The translations under genes and the position numbers were made by a program. A stretch of 64,000 nt of DNA from Puccinellia tenuiflora (taxonomy: Eukaryota; Streptophyta; Magnoliopsida; Poales; Poaceae): the NCBI GenBank assembly GCA_012064385.1, contig QRDG01001722.1, forward strand, positions 493,789 through 557,788. Direction: 5' to 3'. The notes beneath the pieces are model-generated. The model was given only the letters and a program-made list of their open reading frames with translations, ran no database searches and was not told where the DNA came from. Of the stretch, positions 47,151 to 58,393 are shown in pieces; the stretch's first letter is position 1, and every line of letters starts with the position of its first letter.

Positions 47151-47545
47151 CCGACGGCATTGCCGTCGGCACAGCATACGCCGACGGCATTGCCGTCGGC
47201 ACAGCCTGTAGGCTGGCCTGGCCGATGGCAAATGGTCGACGCTGTGCCGACGGCAATGCCGTCGGCATATGCTCCGACTCTGTGCCGACGGCAATGCCGT
47301 CGGCGTATAGCCGCATGCTGGCCTGGCCTGTTGTGGGCCCCACATCTATTACGCCGACGACACGTAAGCCGACGGGGCATACAGGGCCGTCGGCACATCT
47401 TACGCCGACGGCCAAAGTATACGCCGACGGCGATTTGGTCTACGCCTACGGCAGGTTACGCCGACGGCCGTACGCCGACGGCAGCCGTCGGCACAGCCTA
47501 CGCCGACGGCTATATAGCCTATGCCGACGGCTTTTAGCCGTCGGC
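47151..47545. repeat. 3' subterminal GCCGACGGC / GCCGTCGGC repeats of the CACTA element
   Basis: More than fifteen copies of the 9-mer and its inverse, many as pairs with a short spacer (GCCGACGGCATTGCCGTCGG). They match the motif at the 5' end and are the likely binding sites of the element's second protein. Confidence 0.88.
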
Positions 47546-47658
47546 GTACTGAGTTGATCCTGTAGTGATCCTGTTGTTATAAAAATGGACCTTTGTTTTG
47601 CCACTAATGAACGAACAGCGAGAGCACAATCAACAAGCATCTCATCATCTCCCAATAG

Positions 47659-48464
47659 TAAGTAATGCATCTTGATTAATTGATTGAGTAAAGAGCATTG
47701 TGTTGAAAAAATTGACGCAAATATGAACACCATTGGAAGACTCGTTTACATTTTTTTAAAGTCGTAGTCTGTACCACCCTCATTTACATCTCAAAATTTA
47801 TCTTGGACTCTTGGAACTGCAGATGACCAAAACGTGCATATGTTGGTCTAACCTCAATGGTTTTGAAGAAGCACATGATGCTTCTACCACAATACAAAAT
47901 AGGTGGGAACCTAAGATGATTGAACATAACGTACTTGTGGACATACTATGACCAAGAAGGGTCTCCTAAAGACGGCACCATTTAATATTCAAATGAAACA
48001 AATTCATGAACAGATTGAACCATACTCAGATTGAACACTCCCCTGTCAACAATATCATTCAGATTTGGTCACAACTTTTTCCTGAAGGTCTCGGCATCCA
48101 CGTTTCAATACTTTTCTGGACGCCTCCCGTTCCCAATTGCTTTTACATCCATTAGTTTCTCTCTCATATTTTTCTCTAGTTCATGTGATTGCCACCTCAT
48201 ACAGTAAACTAGTGCTAACATCTGAAACGAAATGGAAGGCGGAATTTTCTATTTATAATCTTGTGAACATGGAGTGGCATATGTAAGGATAAATAGTATT
48301 TACACAAGAAATGGTTGGGGGCGCATTCAATATATTTCGTGAGGTGAATATCCAAAACCGATAAAGATACATGGACATGAAATCCCAAGAAATTGTCTAC
48401 CATTGGGAGTACCTGCACAAAAACAAAGCGGCGTAATAAATAAATGCTACTAAGAAAACATGTA
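47659..48464. other. Intergenic DNA between the duplicated blocks, part 1
   Basis: AT-rich sequence without recognisable genes or transposon ends. Confidence 0.55.
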
Positions 48465-48587
48465 CTCCCTCCGTCCCAAAATAACTGTCTTTGATTTGTC
48501 AAAATATGAATGTATCTAGACTTGTTTCATATATAGATACATTCATATTTAAGCAAATCTAAGACACTTATTTTGGGACGGAGGGAG
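48465..48587. mobile_element. Stowaway MITE (Tc1/Mariner)
   Basis: A 123-bp element with perfect terminal inverted repeats CTCCCTCCGTCCCAAAATAA-type and TA on both sides (48463-48464 and 48588-48589). The arms pair along nearly the whole length. The terminus CTCCCTCCGT is diagnostic of Stowaway elements of grasses. Confidence 0.95.
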
Positions 48588-48808
48588 TAAGATACTGATT
48601 ATACACAATAATCTTATACAACTAGTTTTGAATGGAACTTTGGGTATATTGATATTACAATTGAATAGGTAGTCGTACATTTTGGATTCTTTTTATTACT
48701 TCAAAGCATTCACTATCGGACAATCAATTGTTTTTTATGTTCGATTACATTTTTTTAGTTTGGTGTAATTTGTTAACCATTGATTAGCTGTTCGGACAAT
48801 CAATTGTT

Positions 48809-48887
48809 TAGCTGTTTCGCCAGAAAAATGTCTTATCCTAAAATAGGTCCAAGGTCAGGATAAGACATTTTTTAGGCGAAACAGCTA
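48809..48887. repeat. Foldback hairpin (about 31-bp arms)
   Basis: TAGCTGTTTCGCC and GGCGAAACAGCTA close a hairpin whose arms also share AATGTCTTATCCT and AGGATAAGACATT, with about 18 bases between. It may be a tiny MITE. A direct repeat CGGACAATCAATTGTTT lies upstream at about 48718 and 48793. Confidence 0.8.
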
Positions 48888-48899
48888 GAGGTACTTGTA

Positions 48900-49840
48900 C
48901 ATTGAAAGGAGTTCACTGTAACAGTCTAACAAATGTTAGTATGTTACGGAAAAAAAATCCTATGCCTGGTACGACCCAGCCGTGGACCATATCTAGCGAT
49001 CTACACATGGCAAGCCTAATCTTTTCCGTTAATCAAATCTGCTGCCGAACCTGCTTTAAGATTGTTTTTTGGGACGTGTACGGTGATGGATAGGGTCCAT
49101 GGGCTCGGTCGTACAAGAGCCTGGGTTGTATAGGATTTTTATTCCTATGTTACGAATCGGAGTTATATATATATTTGTGTTCAGCCCGCAAAAAGAAAAA
49201 TTGTATTCAAATAACAAGATATCAATCTTTATCAGAAAGGACGATAGCAAAGTAACGCATGCATGATTGCATCTCGCATGTGATTGGTTTGGAGGCATGA
49301 TCGATATGGGGCACATGCCACATGACGATGTTTAGCCAGCCCTAAATTCTTCACGCAGAAAACTCGATTCTTTCGCAGCCTTGATGCCTTTCAAGTGAGT
49401 TTAATGAAAAATAACTTTCTACGTGAATTCAGGTGTAAATTAGGAGCAGTTTTGCACGCACCCTTTTTTTCAACATTTCTGAGCGATAATTTTGAAAACA
49501 TTTGCGAGGACAGAAGGTGTACGGATGTGTGATACGGCCGTCCTCGCATCACCGACAAAAGCAAAGAAACCAGAGGACCCGGACCCACAGTGCAGCGCCC
49601 ATATAGGCCATCCGGGGCCCACCTCACAGAGCCATGCCGCCGTGCAATGCAGATAGACAACAGGCAGCAGGCAGGGCCACCTTTCTCTCTTAATAAATTT
49701 GTTTGATTTGAAGTGACAACGATCGATTCTCGTCGTTAATAATCATCCTATTGTTGTGAAAAGATACCTTTGTAATTTTGCTACAAATGAACGAACAACG
49801 ACAGCAATCAACGAGCATCTCAATCAATCATCTCCCAATA
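48900..49840. repeat. Duplicated block, copy B (CACTA-empty, with MULE-type MITE)
   Basis: Direct-orientation partner of copy A. At the position of the CACTA insertion it reads TAATAATCATCCTATTGTTG, with no element. It carries its own insertion at 48949-49145 and a few extra short segments (for example near 49590 and 49630-49700). Confidence 0.82.
48949..49145. mobile_element. MULE-type MITE with 9-bp target duplication
   Basis: 197 bp. The start GAAAAAAAATCCTATGCCTG and the end GTATAGGATTTTTATTCC are inverted repeats, and GGTACGACC/GGTCGTAC follow inside. TATGTTACG stands on both sides (48940-48948 and 49146-49154). Copy A has one such site (TATGTTATG at about 35716) and no element. A 9-bp duplication is typical of Mutator-like elements. 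Confidence 0.85.
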
Positions 49841-50385
49841 ATTTAATCCATCCATCGGTCCCGGCCAGCGTTGCAAGCTAGTTGTACACACACTTGTACG
49901 TACCATAAACGTACGTTAGGGCGTACGTACTCGTACTCTTCTATCTACTAAATACTACTGAATTATTAATTGTATCCTGATGATCGTGTGAACGATCTAG
50001 TCTAACCAACCTGGATCTTGATCCCCCGCTGCACGTACCCGTACCCGACCCCAACCAATCCGTGGATCGAGTACTTATTAGTTGGCGTGTGTCGCTCCAT
50101 CGATCCTTCATGCGACACTGCCCAAAATGTGCTCCCGTGAAGGCAGGCTGGATCCATGAATTATACAAAACAAAGTGGTACCGCCCACACATGCATCATG
50201 GCATATATATTATCCATTTGCTGCTGATATTTCCTAACTTGCATTTTTTTCCTATGTGAAAGGATGATTTCCATATTTATAAGTGTCGCCAAATTATAAA
50301 AACAGCCCGGGAATGCAAAAAAGTATGCATGATCAAGAGAAAGAAAATGTCTAAGATACACCTTAGCATTAGGTCACAATGACAA
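49841..50385. other. Intergenic DNA
   Basis: Contains short CGTAC-rich stretches near 49890-49930. No genes or transposon termini were recognised. Confidence 0.5.
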
Positions 50386-51625
50386 GCCGGGAAAACTCGG
50401 TGCATCCCGATCTGGTTTCCTATAGGAAGGAGTTCTCGTCGGCAGATCGAGGTGAAAACCTGCTTCCGGTTGGTGGCCGGAGCCGGTGACACTATCTTCA
50501 TCCGTTGTTTCCTTCATCAAGGCATCACCCAGGTGACGCTGCTCCGTACCTCCTTCCGTTGTCTCCGCGGGAAACCCTAGATCCATGGATTGGATGATGG
50601 CGGCGATCCGGTGTAGTTTACCTCTTGGGCATCTTTATTGGAGTTGTACATCTGTTGGAATGAGAACTGGATGGACTGGTGGTTGGTGGAGTTTGCCGCG
50701 TTGTGGCTAGCGCGGCAAAGACGGCTGTGTTGTGCGATGGCTTGGTTCCGGCAAGACATTGATAGTCGCTTTCTCGTTCCGGCGTGTTCGCCTTATCTTC
50801 CCGTTGAACTTCCCATGTTACAAAGCCAGAGCTGCTTATTGGCGTGTCTACAGCAGCGACGATGACTCGATATTCGCACATGAACAGGTCACGTGTGCTC
50901 GTGGTGTCGGGGGTCATACACCACAACACACGCCACAGGAGGATGGCTCAAAGCACGATACGCAGGACTATTGAGTCGCTCTCTTTAACCCAAAGCCCTG
51001 GTTCTTCAAGAGGGACCCTGTCATAGGTTCGGACGACTATGGGCTGAACACGCTGCTTTGACCGCATCGAACTCGATTCTCGATCTTCAGGTGATATCTA
51101 CGCAATATCGCCAAGGAACAGAACCATGAACAACGGTTGACAGATAAAAGTATATTGTATTGATATGTATCAACAGGTTCTCCTTGCCAAGTCGGTTACC
51201 TGCCAAAAAAAGGCGGTTAACACCTATGGGGGGGTCTGATTGTGAAGACCTTCGTTGGCGCGTGTCCTGCTCGTCTCCTATTGGAACCGTTTTCAGAATC
51301 AGATATGTTAGTCTTCTACAGAAGGGCCATCTTCTAGGGTGGTCGTTTCCTTGGTGGAGTCGGAGTCGCTGGCTTTTGGAGGAGTGATGACGATGACGCT
51401 GGTGGGTAACCTTGACAACGACCCTCATCTTGAGCGATGTGTGTGATGTTTACGTTTGGTAATAGGGTGGGCGTCTGTATCCTTTCGACGGTCGTGTTTC
51501 ATAACGTTCGGTGAGGGTGTCTGCACCAGTTTTCAGCTGGTTTCTCGCTAATTAATCGGCCAACTCCTTTTCGCCCTAATAGTTAATAAAAATGGCAAGA
51601 CTTTTGTCTCGTTTAAAAAAAAAAA
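50386..51625 (+). mobile_element. Probable non-LTR-derived repeat ending in poly(A)
   Basis: The segment ends TTAATAAAAATGGCAAGAC, then TTTTGTCTCGTTT and a run of A (about 51615-51625). That is the style of grass LINE and LINE-derived 3' ends. The body is GC-richer than its surroundings with scattered open frames but no reverse-transcriptase motif. The left border is only a compositional change. I found no exact target duplication. Confidence 0.4.
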
Positions 51626-51736
51626 TATCCCACAATCTGACGTGTTAAGTTAGCATCAAGAAATGACTTTCTACTTCAAATGCAATTCAATTTGCTGAAC
51701 AAATTAAGCCTTTTTCATTTGTACTAATAACAAATA

Positions 51737-51836
51737 CTCCCTCCGTACAAAAAGGATGTCATTTCTTTGTTTAAATTTGAATGTATCATATATTTAAATT
51801 TAAACAAAGAAATGATGTCTTTTTTGGGATAGGTAG
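51737..51836. mobile_element. Stowaway-like MITE, first of an abutting pair
   Basis: Starts CTCCCTCCGTACAAAAAGG with TA before it (51735-51736). The right end is degenerate (GGGATAGGTAG) and is followed by a TA (51837-51838) that also serves the next element. The arms pair strongly in the middle (TTTAAATTTGAATGTATCAT region). Confidence 0.8.
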
Positions 51837-51838
51837 TA

Positions 51839-52010
51839 CTCCCTCCGTTCCACAATATAGATGTTTTAGCCTTTTTCCACATTCACATTTGGACCACATG
51901 TATATAGACATGTTTTAGTGTATATGTTCACTCTTTTTCCATTCCTTTTAGTCTGAATCTAGACAACATGTAAAACACCTAAAACATCTTATATTATGGA
52001 ACGGAGGGAG
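51839..52010. mobile_element. Stowaway MITE, second of an abutting pair
   Basis: 172 bp. Starts CTCCCTCCGTTCCACAATAT and ends with its inverse ATATTATGGAACGGAGGGAG. TA flanks at 51837-51838 and 52011-52012. It ends about 620 bp before the kinase start codon. Confidence 0.93.
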
Positions 52011-52139
52011 TACATACATTTGCAGGGTCAATACGTGTCCAACTCTCAGTCAAGGACGAAAGGAGTAACCGAACTGAAAGTAGACCGGGTCTTGACTGTT
52101 CACCGTCCCTCTCACAGTCTCACTCGCTCGCTCGCTGCC

Positions 52140-52634
52140 AAACCAAAACTGAACCCCGCATGTTACTCTGGCCTCTGATCTTTGGCACTTTGCTGCTGCT
52201 GGCTGCCGCTCACCTCTCCCTCCTTCATTCCATCTCTCTCCAAACCCATCACTCTCCTCCGAGAGTCCTCTTCCAGTCTCCCTCTCCTCGTTCACACTAC
52301 CAGATCATCCAGCTTCGCATTCATCGAGCGCACCGTCGTCGTCTCTTGATTTCCTCGGATGTGAGCAGCGCATCGACCAACCTCTCGGCGCCCGCCCGGG
52401 ACAGAAATGTGCAGCCGAGGATCAACGGCCGCCAGCCCATAAATTCCCCCGACATACCCGCGCCGCGTCGGAATCTACCGGATGGTCTTATCCCGCCGCA
52501 AAGATCGGATTTGATTTGATACCGAACCTGCGGAGAATCAGGGGCCTTAACTCGTCTCGTTTCCCGCCGCTTCGGTTGTCGATCTATCCGGTTTTCTGTG
52601 AGGGGAAGGGGGAGAAGGACGGACTCGTGCTGCA
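52140..52634 (+). promoter_or_regulatory. Probable 5' leader and proximal promoter of the kinase gene
   Basis: Pyrimidine-rich stretches (CTCACTCGCTCGCTCGCTGC, CTCTCCTCCGAGAGTCCTC) precede the start codon, as is common in grass 5' UTRs. I see no clear TATA box. A leader intron cannot be excluded. Confidence 0.4.
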
Positions 52635-55600
52635 ATGAAGAGCCTGCAGTGCTTCAAGCAGGGCGGCGGCGGGGGGAATGGCGGGCAGGGCAAGCGGCTG
52701 GAGCGGCGGCTGTCGCTGGGGGACTACAAGAAGGCCGTGTCCTGGTCCAAGTACCTGGTGGCGCCGCCGGGGGCCAAGATCCGGGGCGGCGGCGACCAGG
52801 AGCTCTGGACCGCCGACCTCTCCAAGCTGGAGATCCGGATCAAGTTCGCCTCCGGGAGGCACAGCCGCGTCTACTCCGGCAGGTACGCCGGACGCGAGGT
52901 CGCCATCAAGATGGTCAGCCAGCCCGAGGAGGACGCCGCCCTCGCCGCCGAGCTCGAGCGCCAGTTCGCCTCCGAGGTCGCCATCCTCCTCCGCCTCCGC
53001 CACCACAACATCATCTCGGTACGTAGCAAAGACCTCTTCTTTTTTCTTGGTATATCCTTTTTTTTACTTTCACTTTTACTGTCCCCTCAACAGTCGTTCT
53101 TGTCACGGATTAACAAAATTATTGAGTGTATGTGCTTGATTTTGTCTGAATAACTTAGCTGTTTCACAACTTATAGTAGTGTGATTTAATCTGAATAAAT
53201 TAGTTGTTTCGCATCTAACAGCATCTTCAGTGATTCGCTTGTTGGTGCCCATGCGTGCGCTAGGCTGTAGGATTTGCTAGGCTAACCGATCTTCACATTA
53301 AAGGTGCAAGCTTTATGCTTTCTTTGGTTGGATTGCGGGAAATCATAGGGGGTAGGAAAGGGAAGATAAGGTCCGGGATGAGAAGACGATTCATGCTTCT
53401 CTGCACTATATATAACCTGAGCAGAGGGAAAGAACAGAACATGGCCTCTCCTCTGAATTTTATGTTGTGATTGATGTTTGTGATAGTGAAACACATGTAC
53501 TGATTGATGTTCATTGTCTTCATCTTTATTCTCGTACTTTCCATCCGTAAAGTGCAGCTTTTAGTGGGTAATAGCACTTTGTACTTTGGCCTACTTATAT
53601 TAGTAGAGTCCCTGTTTGTGCGGAATGGATGCCGAAGCGCATCAAAACACCTAAAGCCAGTTTTATAATGAAGAAAAAAATATCAATCTTTTGTTTCCTT
53701 CTGGTGGTAAAACTGAATATTTGTGACAATTGTCGCAGAAGACATGATGAGTTCATGTCATCTACAGCTCCTCCATAAGCCGTTAACATTAGATACTTTG
53801 GTTTTCTTAATTAAAGTGGGAGGTGGACCATTTATGACATCTACTCTTAACTGCTTTTAGATGCAAAGAACAGCGCATCTTATCTTTAAATAACGTGAAT
53901 CGTCCCAGAGAGTGATAGTTCATGTACAAATAAATATCTATCAGGCTTTTCACTTTACTAAGTGCCTACCTGTCTTGCTCGACCCCACATGTCACATGGA
54001 AAAGGTGACTTTGCTTAATCAACTGGAGTTTGCTAGAAAAGTCTAGTGTTATTATGAAGCTGGGTGCCCATCTTTGGCTGTGGCTGGCAAAGTTGTGCAC
54101 GAAACTTAAAACATCTCAAAAACCCATTGTTACATCTGTCTGAATTCAATCCTGGATGTGATCACGGTTACATGGTTAATTTGTTTTGTACTATTCTCCT
54201 TTGTTATTCCTTGACGGTCCTAGTACCTTGCTGTCCAGCTGAAATATGTTGCTGCATAGGTCTTTGCACTAATCTATAGTTCTATACACTTGTTTAATTA
54301 TTCTGTTAAGTCATTCCTGATCAATATAAAGTTGCAAAGCGTTCTGAATAAACATAATTTAGACGAAGCTTGGATTCATATTTTCCAAGGATCTAATGTG
54401 TGTTGATTGGCAACACTTTGGTTCTTCAGAACGAGAAGGTCGGAGAGTTAGGACCTTAATTGTGCCTTTTTTATTATGTGATTTTACACACGGATTTTAA
54501 GTAATCTCATTTTCTTTGGATGGTGTGCTGTAGAGATCTGTCAGGTGGAATGGTCCTAAGCAATGTTATTTACATTCCACGTTGTATCTAAATCAAAGAA
54601 TGCCTATCTGTAGTTATTCGTGCTAGCTCATTTGTTAATACTTTTGTTTGATATGGGGTATAGTCTAATCTCTTGTATTTGCAGTTCGTCGCAGCATGTA
54701 AGAAACCACCAGTATTCTGTATCATCACGGAGTACATGGCAGGGGGTTCCCTCAGGAAATATCTACATCAGCAAGAGCCTTATTCAGTTCCTATTGAATT
54801 AGTCCTGAAATTAGCTTTAGACATTGCTCGTGGAATGAGCTACCTACACTCGCAAGGGATACTTCATAGGGACCTGAAGTCAGAGAACGTGCTTCTGGGG
54901 GAAGATATGTCAGTTAAAGTTGCAGATTTCGGGATTTCATGTTTGGAGTCACAGTGTGGAAGCGGTAAGGGGTTTACAGGAACCTATAGGTGGATGGCTC
55001 CGGAAATGATCAAAGAAAAAAGTCATACAAGAAAAGTTGATGTGTACAGCTTCGGAATTGTCTTGTGGGAGATTTTAACGGCATTGGTTCCATTCAGCGA
55101 GATGACTCCTGAGCAGGCTGCTATAGCTGTGGCCCTGAAGGTATGATTATTCAAGCACCTATTTTTTTATGTGCATATGTGTGGATGTTAGTTTATCGCT
55201 CCCAGACTGTAGAGAATAATTAGTTTTTTTTGGAAAACGACTGTACAAGGGTAGAATTGACTTGATCTTCCTCTTGAAGCAAGTTGGCCCCATTTTGAGA
55301 ATGGAGTATTTTGCTAAACACCTGTCAATATTATTTCACGGCCGAGAAGTTGGTAGTTTCCCACAAATTCTACTGTACAAGGAGCATGAATTGTCTGGTT
55401 ACCATACAGATGCCTCACAAGTTCTGTAACTATTTCTGTGCAGAATGCGAGGCCACCATTGCCTTCTTCATGTCCTGTGGCCATCAGCCATCTGATATCT
55501 CAGTGCTGGGCGACCAACCCAGACAGAAGGCCACAATTTGATGACATCGTTTCAATCCTCGAGAGCTACAAAGAAGCTCTGGACGAGGATCCATTGTTCT

Positions 55601-55710
55601 TCTTGTCATACATACCGCCTCCGCTCCACCACCAACAGCACCAGCAGAGCCTTCTTGGGTGCTTTCCTCGCTACAAATCTCTGCGGCGATCCGCGTCTCT
55701 GAAAGCATGA
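52635..55710 (+). CDS. Raf-like serine/threonine protein kinase (HT1-like)
   Basis: Three exons (52635-53018, 54685-55140, 55444-55710) with GT-AG introns of 1666 and 303 bases give 368 residues. A short basic N terminus is followed by LSLGDYKKAVSWSKYLV and the kinase domain (about 65-335). Visible are a degenerate glycine loop (KFASGRHSRVYSG), VAIK with Lys92, HRDLKSEN with Asp191, DFG at 209-211, TGTYRWMAPEM (APE 233-235) and DVYSFGIVLWE. The C-terminal tail ends RRSASLKA. Wording such as FVAACKKPPVFCIITEYMAG and the exon layout place it with plant group C Raf-like kinases, near Arabidopsis HT1. HT1 acts in stomatal CO2 responses, but close relatives differ, so the role here is not known. 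These kinases are cytosolic and phosphorylate Ser/Thr despite their Raf resemblance. All catalytic residues are present and the gene looks functional. Confidence 0.92.
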
Positions 55711-57596
55711 TGGTGGCAGTGTTTTCTTCACCATGTATAATATGCACCTTTTTCCGAGTTTCTTCTTCTCTATGCGCCGGCCCCTCTATTATTGCGGCAT
55801 TTAGGCTCTCTCGGATTTCGTTCTCCTTTTCTTGTTTATGATGATTACCATCATTGATTGATGCCATTGATGCTTCTAGTCTAGATATGACAAAGCAGTT
55901 TCTCGGCAGATTATCTATCGATGCTATTTAGTACTTATGAGCGATGGAACCATGGACTAGCCTCTGTAATTGTAATTATAACTGAGCGCTTCCTAAGTTG
56001 ATTCCTACTTCTTGATTTCAGTTCTTGTCACGTAACTGCATTCTGTTCGCTGCTTTATTTAAGTGCCATGTGTATTTCATGCACCACATATGCGAGCTCT
56101 CCAGAGTAAAATTTGGGTTGAAACATGGTGGTTGGTCTGAACATATTTTCTTTTTTGTTTGTCCCAAACAACAAAACATATAAATTTGTAACTTTGCAGG
56201 TTAACGAAACTTTAGTACTAGAATGTGTATAAATTATGCTACAGCTTTTTTTTTTTTTTTTTTTTGAGAAAACTGCAGCTTATTCTAGACTGTCATTTTT
56301 GTTATTTATGGTGCATCAAAAAAAATAAAAACAAAGCTGACTTGAAATTATCAAGTTTATATGGTGCGTTGTTTGAGTGAAACAAAACAAATCGTTTATA
56401 TGTACAGATCTCAGCGAGGGTGTGCGCAAGTATAACTCACCGAAAAACAAATGAATGTCTACCAACCTTCATTTTCGTCAATAACACTTTGCAGTCATTG
56501 AGCTTTCTTCATAAAAATTCTCAATCGTAATGTATTGGCAAAGTTACTTTATAATATCAGCAGCACTAGCCCAGGACATTATATATGTGTGAGACAATCA
56601 GTTGCGAGCTAGATAATGTACTCCGTAGATGATTACGTCAGTTGTAATTTTTTTTTCTTGAGTTCATCATTATATTGGCGATGCGGCTTAGTTTGGAGAC
56701 ACTTAGTTTTACACATCCAGTCAAGTGTAGCATGAGGCTGCATGTTTCTAAACCAGAACGTGCAGTCCATATCTGCATATGTACCGCATTTTCCGCAAGC
56801 ACGACACGTCACCGGTCCTCACACATCTCCTTTCTTGTGACCATTAATGCTATGTCGCACACGTTGCATCCCACGTGACTTCTTCTCACGAAAACCCCCG
56901 AATGATCCACCTACGTTTACTTGTGTGTATACTGCTTACCTGGATCTTCACATGCATTCAGTAAAATCATCCTTTCAATTTTTGAGGTGTTCTGGCTATC
57001 CAGGTTCGGGAAACCCCACTGCCAAGTATCATGCAAAAGCAACCTGTAATGGTCGCAGGGACAAAAATAAAGTTGTACGCTCTTGTCATAGACAAAAGTA
57101 AACACGGGCAAAAAATAAAGAAAACAATTCTTCTACTTTTATTACTAGCGCAGAGTAAGTGTAACTCATGCCATAGAGCTCACGGAAATAAATAAGCCTC
57201 CACCAACCTTTATTTTTATTTTACGAGTAGTACTTGCTGCCATTGCCCTTTATAAAACCACTTCATGCATCTTCGTCCAAGTATAAAGTAGTATGTTCCC
57301 CGCCGTGTCTATTTATAAGTAGAGAGTTCATATTCGTGGGACTAGCTCAGGGCATCAAATATATAGTTGAGAGATCACATAGACATATCTAACAAATCAA
57401 ATAGGTGGGAGTACTCTTCTAGTGTAGAGGATGAAAGAGGAAACCGTAGAGATGCAAAACCTGTGGGAAAAGAAGACATCGGGAAGAATGGCAGAGCGAG
57501 GGATCTCCTAGACCTAGAACAAACACTAGATGGCTGATCTTGCTGGAATTATGCATGTCGCGCTTCACGTTGATCTCGATAAGCGTGCCATGTTTC
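55711..57596. other. Intergenic DNA with 3' UTR and a diverged direct repeat
   Basis: The first few hundred bases are probably the kinase 3' UTR. A 20-T run lies at 56246-56265. Two diverged copies of a segment of roughly 200 bp occur at about 56430-56620 and 57170-57400. Each contains ACCAACCTTNATTTT and ends with an ACTAGCCCAGGACAT / ACTAGCTCAGGGCAT motif. No coding gene could be supported. Confidence 0.45.
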
Positions 57597-57599
57597 TTA

Positions 57600-57872
57600 G
57601 ACTAGTCACAATGGGAGTATCATAAGTAGTATCATAGGTGCCATGTTGGCAAAAAGATGATGTGGCACAACAATAAATAAAGAGAGAAAAGGTTGTGGTA
57701 TCATGATATGATACCGTAACATAACGAATTTCAAGATGCAATGAGTCTATGAGCTAATAAATACAATGTATTATAATACTACAAATATGTTACCACCCAC
57801 AATGGACATAGTAACATAGACTAATATCATATGCATGATACTAGTTTATGTTACTTCCCATTGTGACTAGTC
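57600..57872. mobile_element. Tourist-like MITE
   Basis: 273 bp. It starts GACTAGTCACAATGGGAG and ends with the inverse CCCATTGTGACTAGTC. TTA lies on both sides (57597-57599 and 57873-57875). The interior is AT-rich and non-coding. The TTA duplication suggests PIF/Harbinger. I recall similar termini as abundant in Triticeae but cannot give the family name safely. Confidence 0.82.
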
Positions 57873-58204
57873 TTATCCGTGCTCTCAGACATTCAGTTAT
57901 TACCCAGTGCTTAGGCGAGATGCTACTAAAACTAAAACTGGTCTCTCTTGTTCATTGACCTGGCATTGTACTGGAGACACGGGCCATAAATTTCTGACAA
58001 ATGCTTGTATGGGCCACAATTATGGATATGAGCCCAATCAAACGTGAGTGGCCTGTACCATTTTTCGCTTGCATTCTAGGACGATGAGCTTGTGACTAGC
58101 TACTGGGCTGAAACGATGAAAATAATTGCGGACCAAATGTGCTACTGTAACTATCCTCTATCCTCTCTCTCCAAAAAAGAAGTGCTAACTATCCAGTTTA
58201 TGTG

Positions 58205-58393
58205 ATATTTTCAGTGCAAGTAACTCCACAACTCAGTACACTACAGTTAGCGAGCTTTATCGAACTTCTACGAACTCGGGCTTTGCAGCAGACTTGAGCT
58301 CCGATTGGTAAGGTATCGAGCCAAATTCGAGCCGAGCTCATAGCGAATCAAGATCGAACAATTTGTCGAGCCCGGACATTTTTGACAGCCCTA
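58205..58393 (-). mobile_element. Terminal fragment of a hAT element
   Basis: On the minus strand it begins TAGGGCTGTCAAAAATGTCC and then has repeated GAGCTCG / GGCTCGA motifs, as at the ends of many plant hAT elements. The opposite end was not found, so it is a fragment. The inner limit at 58205 is approximate. Confidence 0.5.

Larger units (their letters stand above)
36264..47567 (+). mobile_element. CACTA (En/Spm) DNA transposon, structurally complete
   Basis: 11,304 bp. It begins CACTACAGGAATGG and ends GATCCTGTAGTG, with ATC on both sides (36261-36263 and 47568-47570), the 3-bp target duplication of CACTA elements. Both ends carry many GCCGACGGC/GCCGTCGGC subterminal motifs. The plus strand encodes a transposase gene (40644-44360) and a second Ptta/En/Spm-family gene (44530-46940). 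The 5' third contains a minus-strand reading frame, tandem arrays and palindromes. The other copy of the flanking duplication has the empty site, which confirms both ends. One frameshift in the transposase is the only visible defect. Confidence 0.96.
35678..47658. repeat. Duplicated block, copy A (interrupted by the CACTA element)
   Basis: Outside the CACTA element this copy covers 35678-36263 and 47568-47658, about 680 bp. It matches 48900-49840 in the same orientation with small insertions and deletions. Shared phrases include ACAAGATAT, TTTATCAGAAAGGAC, GGGGCACATGCCACATGA, GTGTGATACGGCCGTCCT, GCAAAGAAACCAGAGGAC and ATGAACGAACA. It holds no clear coding region. Confidence 0.82.

Noticed and set aside
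50340..51640. Target-site duplication for the poly(A)-ended repeat
   Set aside because: CACAATGAC near 50376 and CACAATCTGAC after the poly(A) are similar but not equal, so the left end remains unproven.
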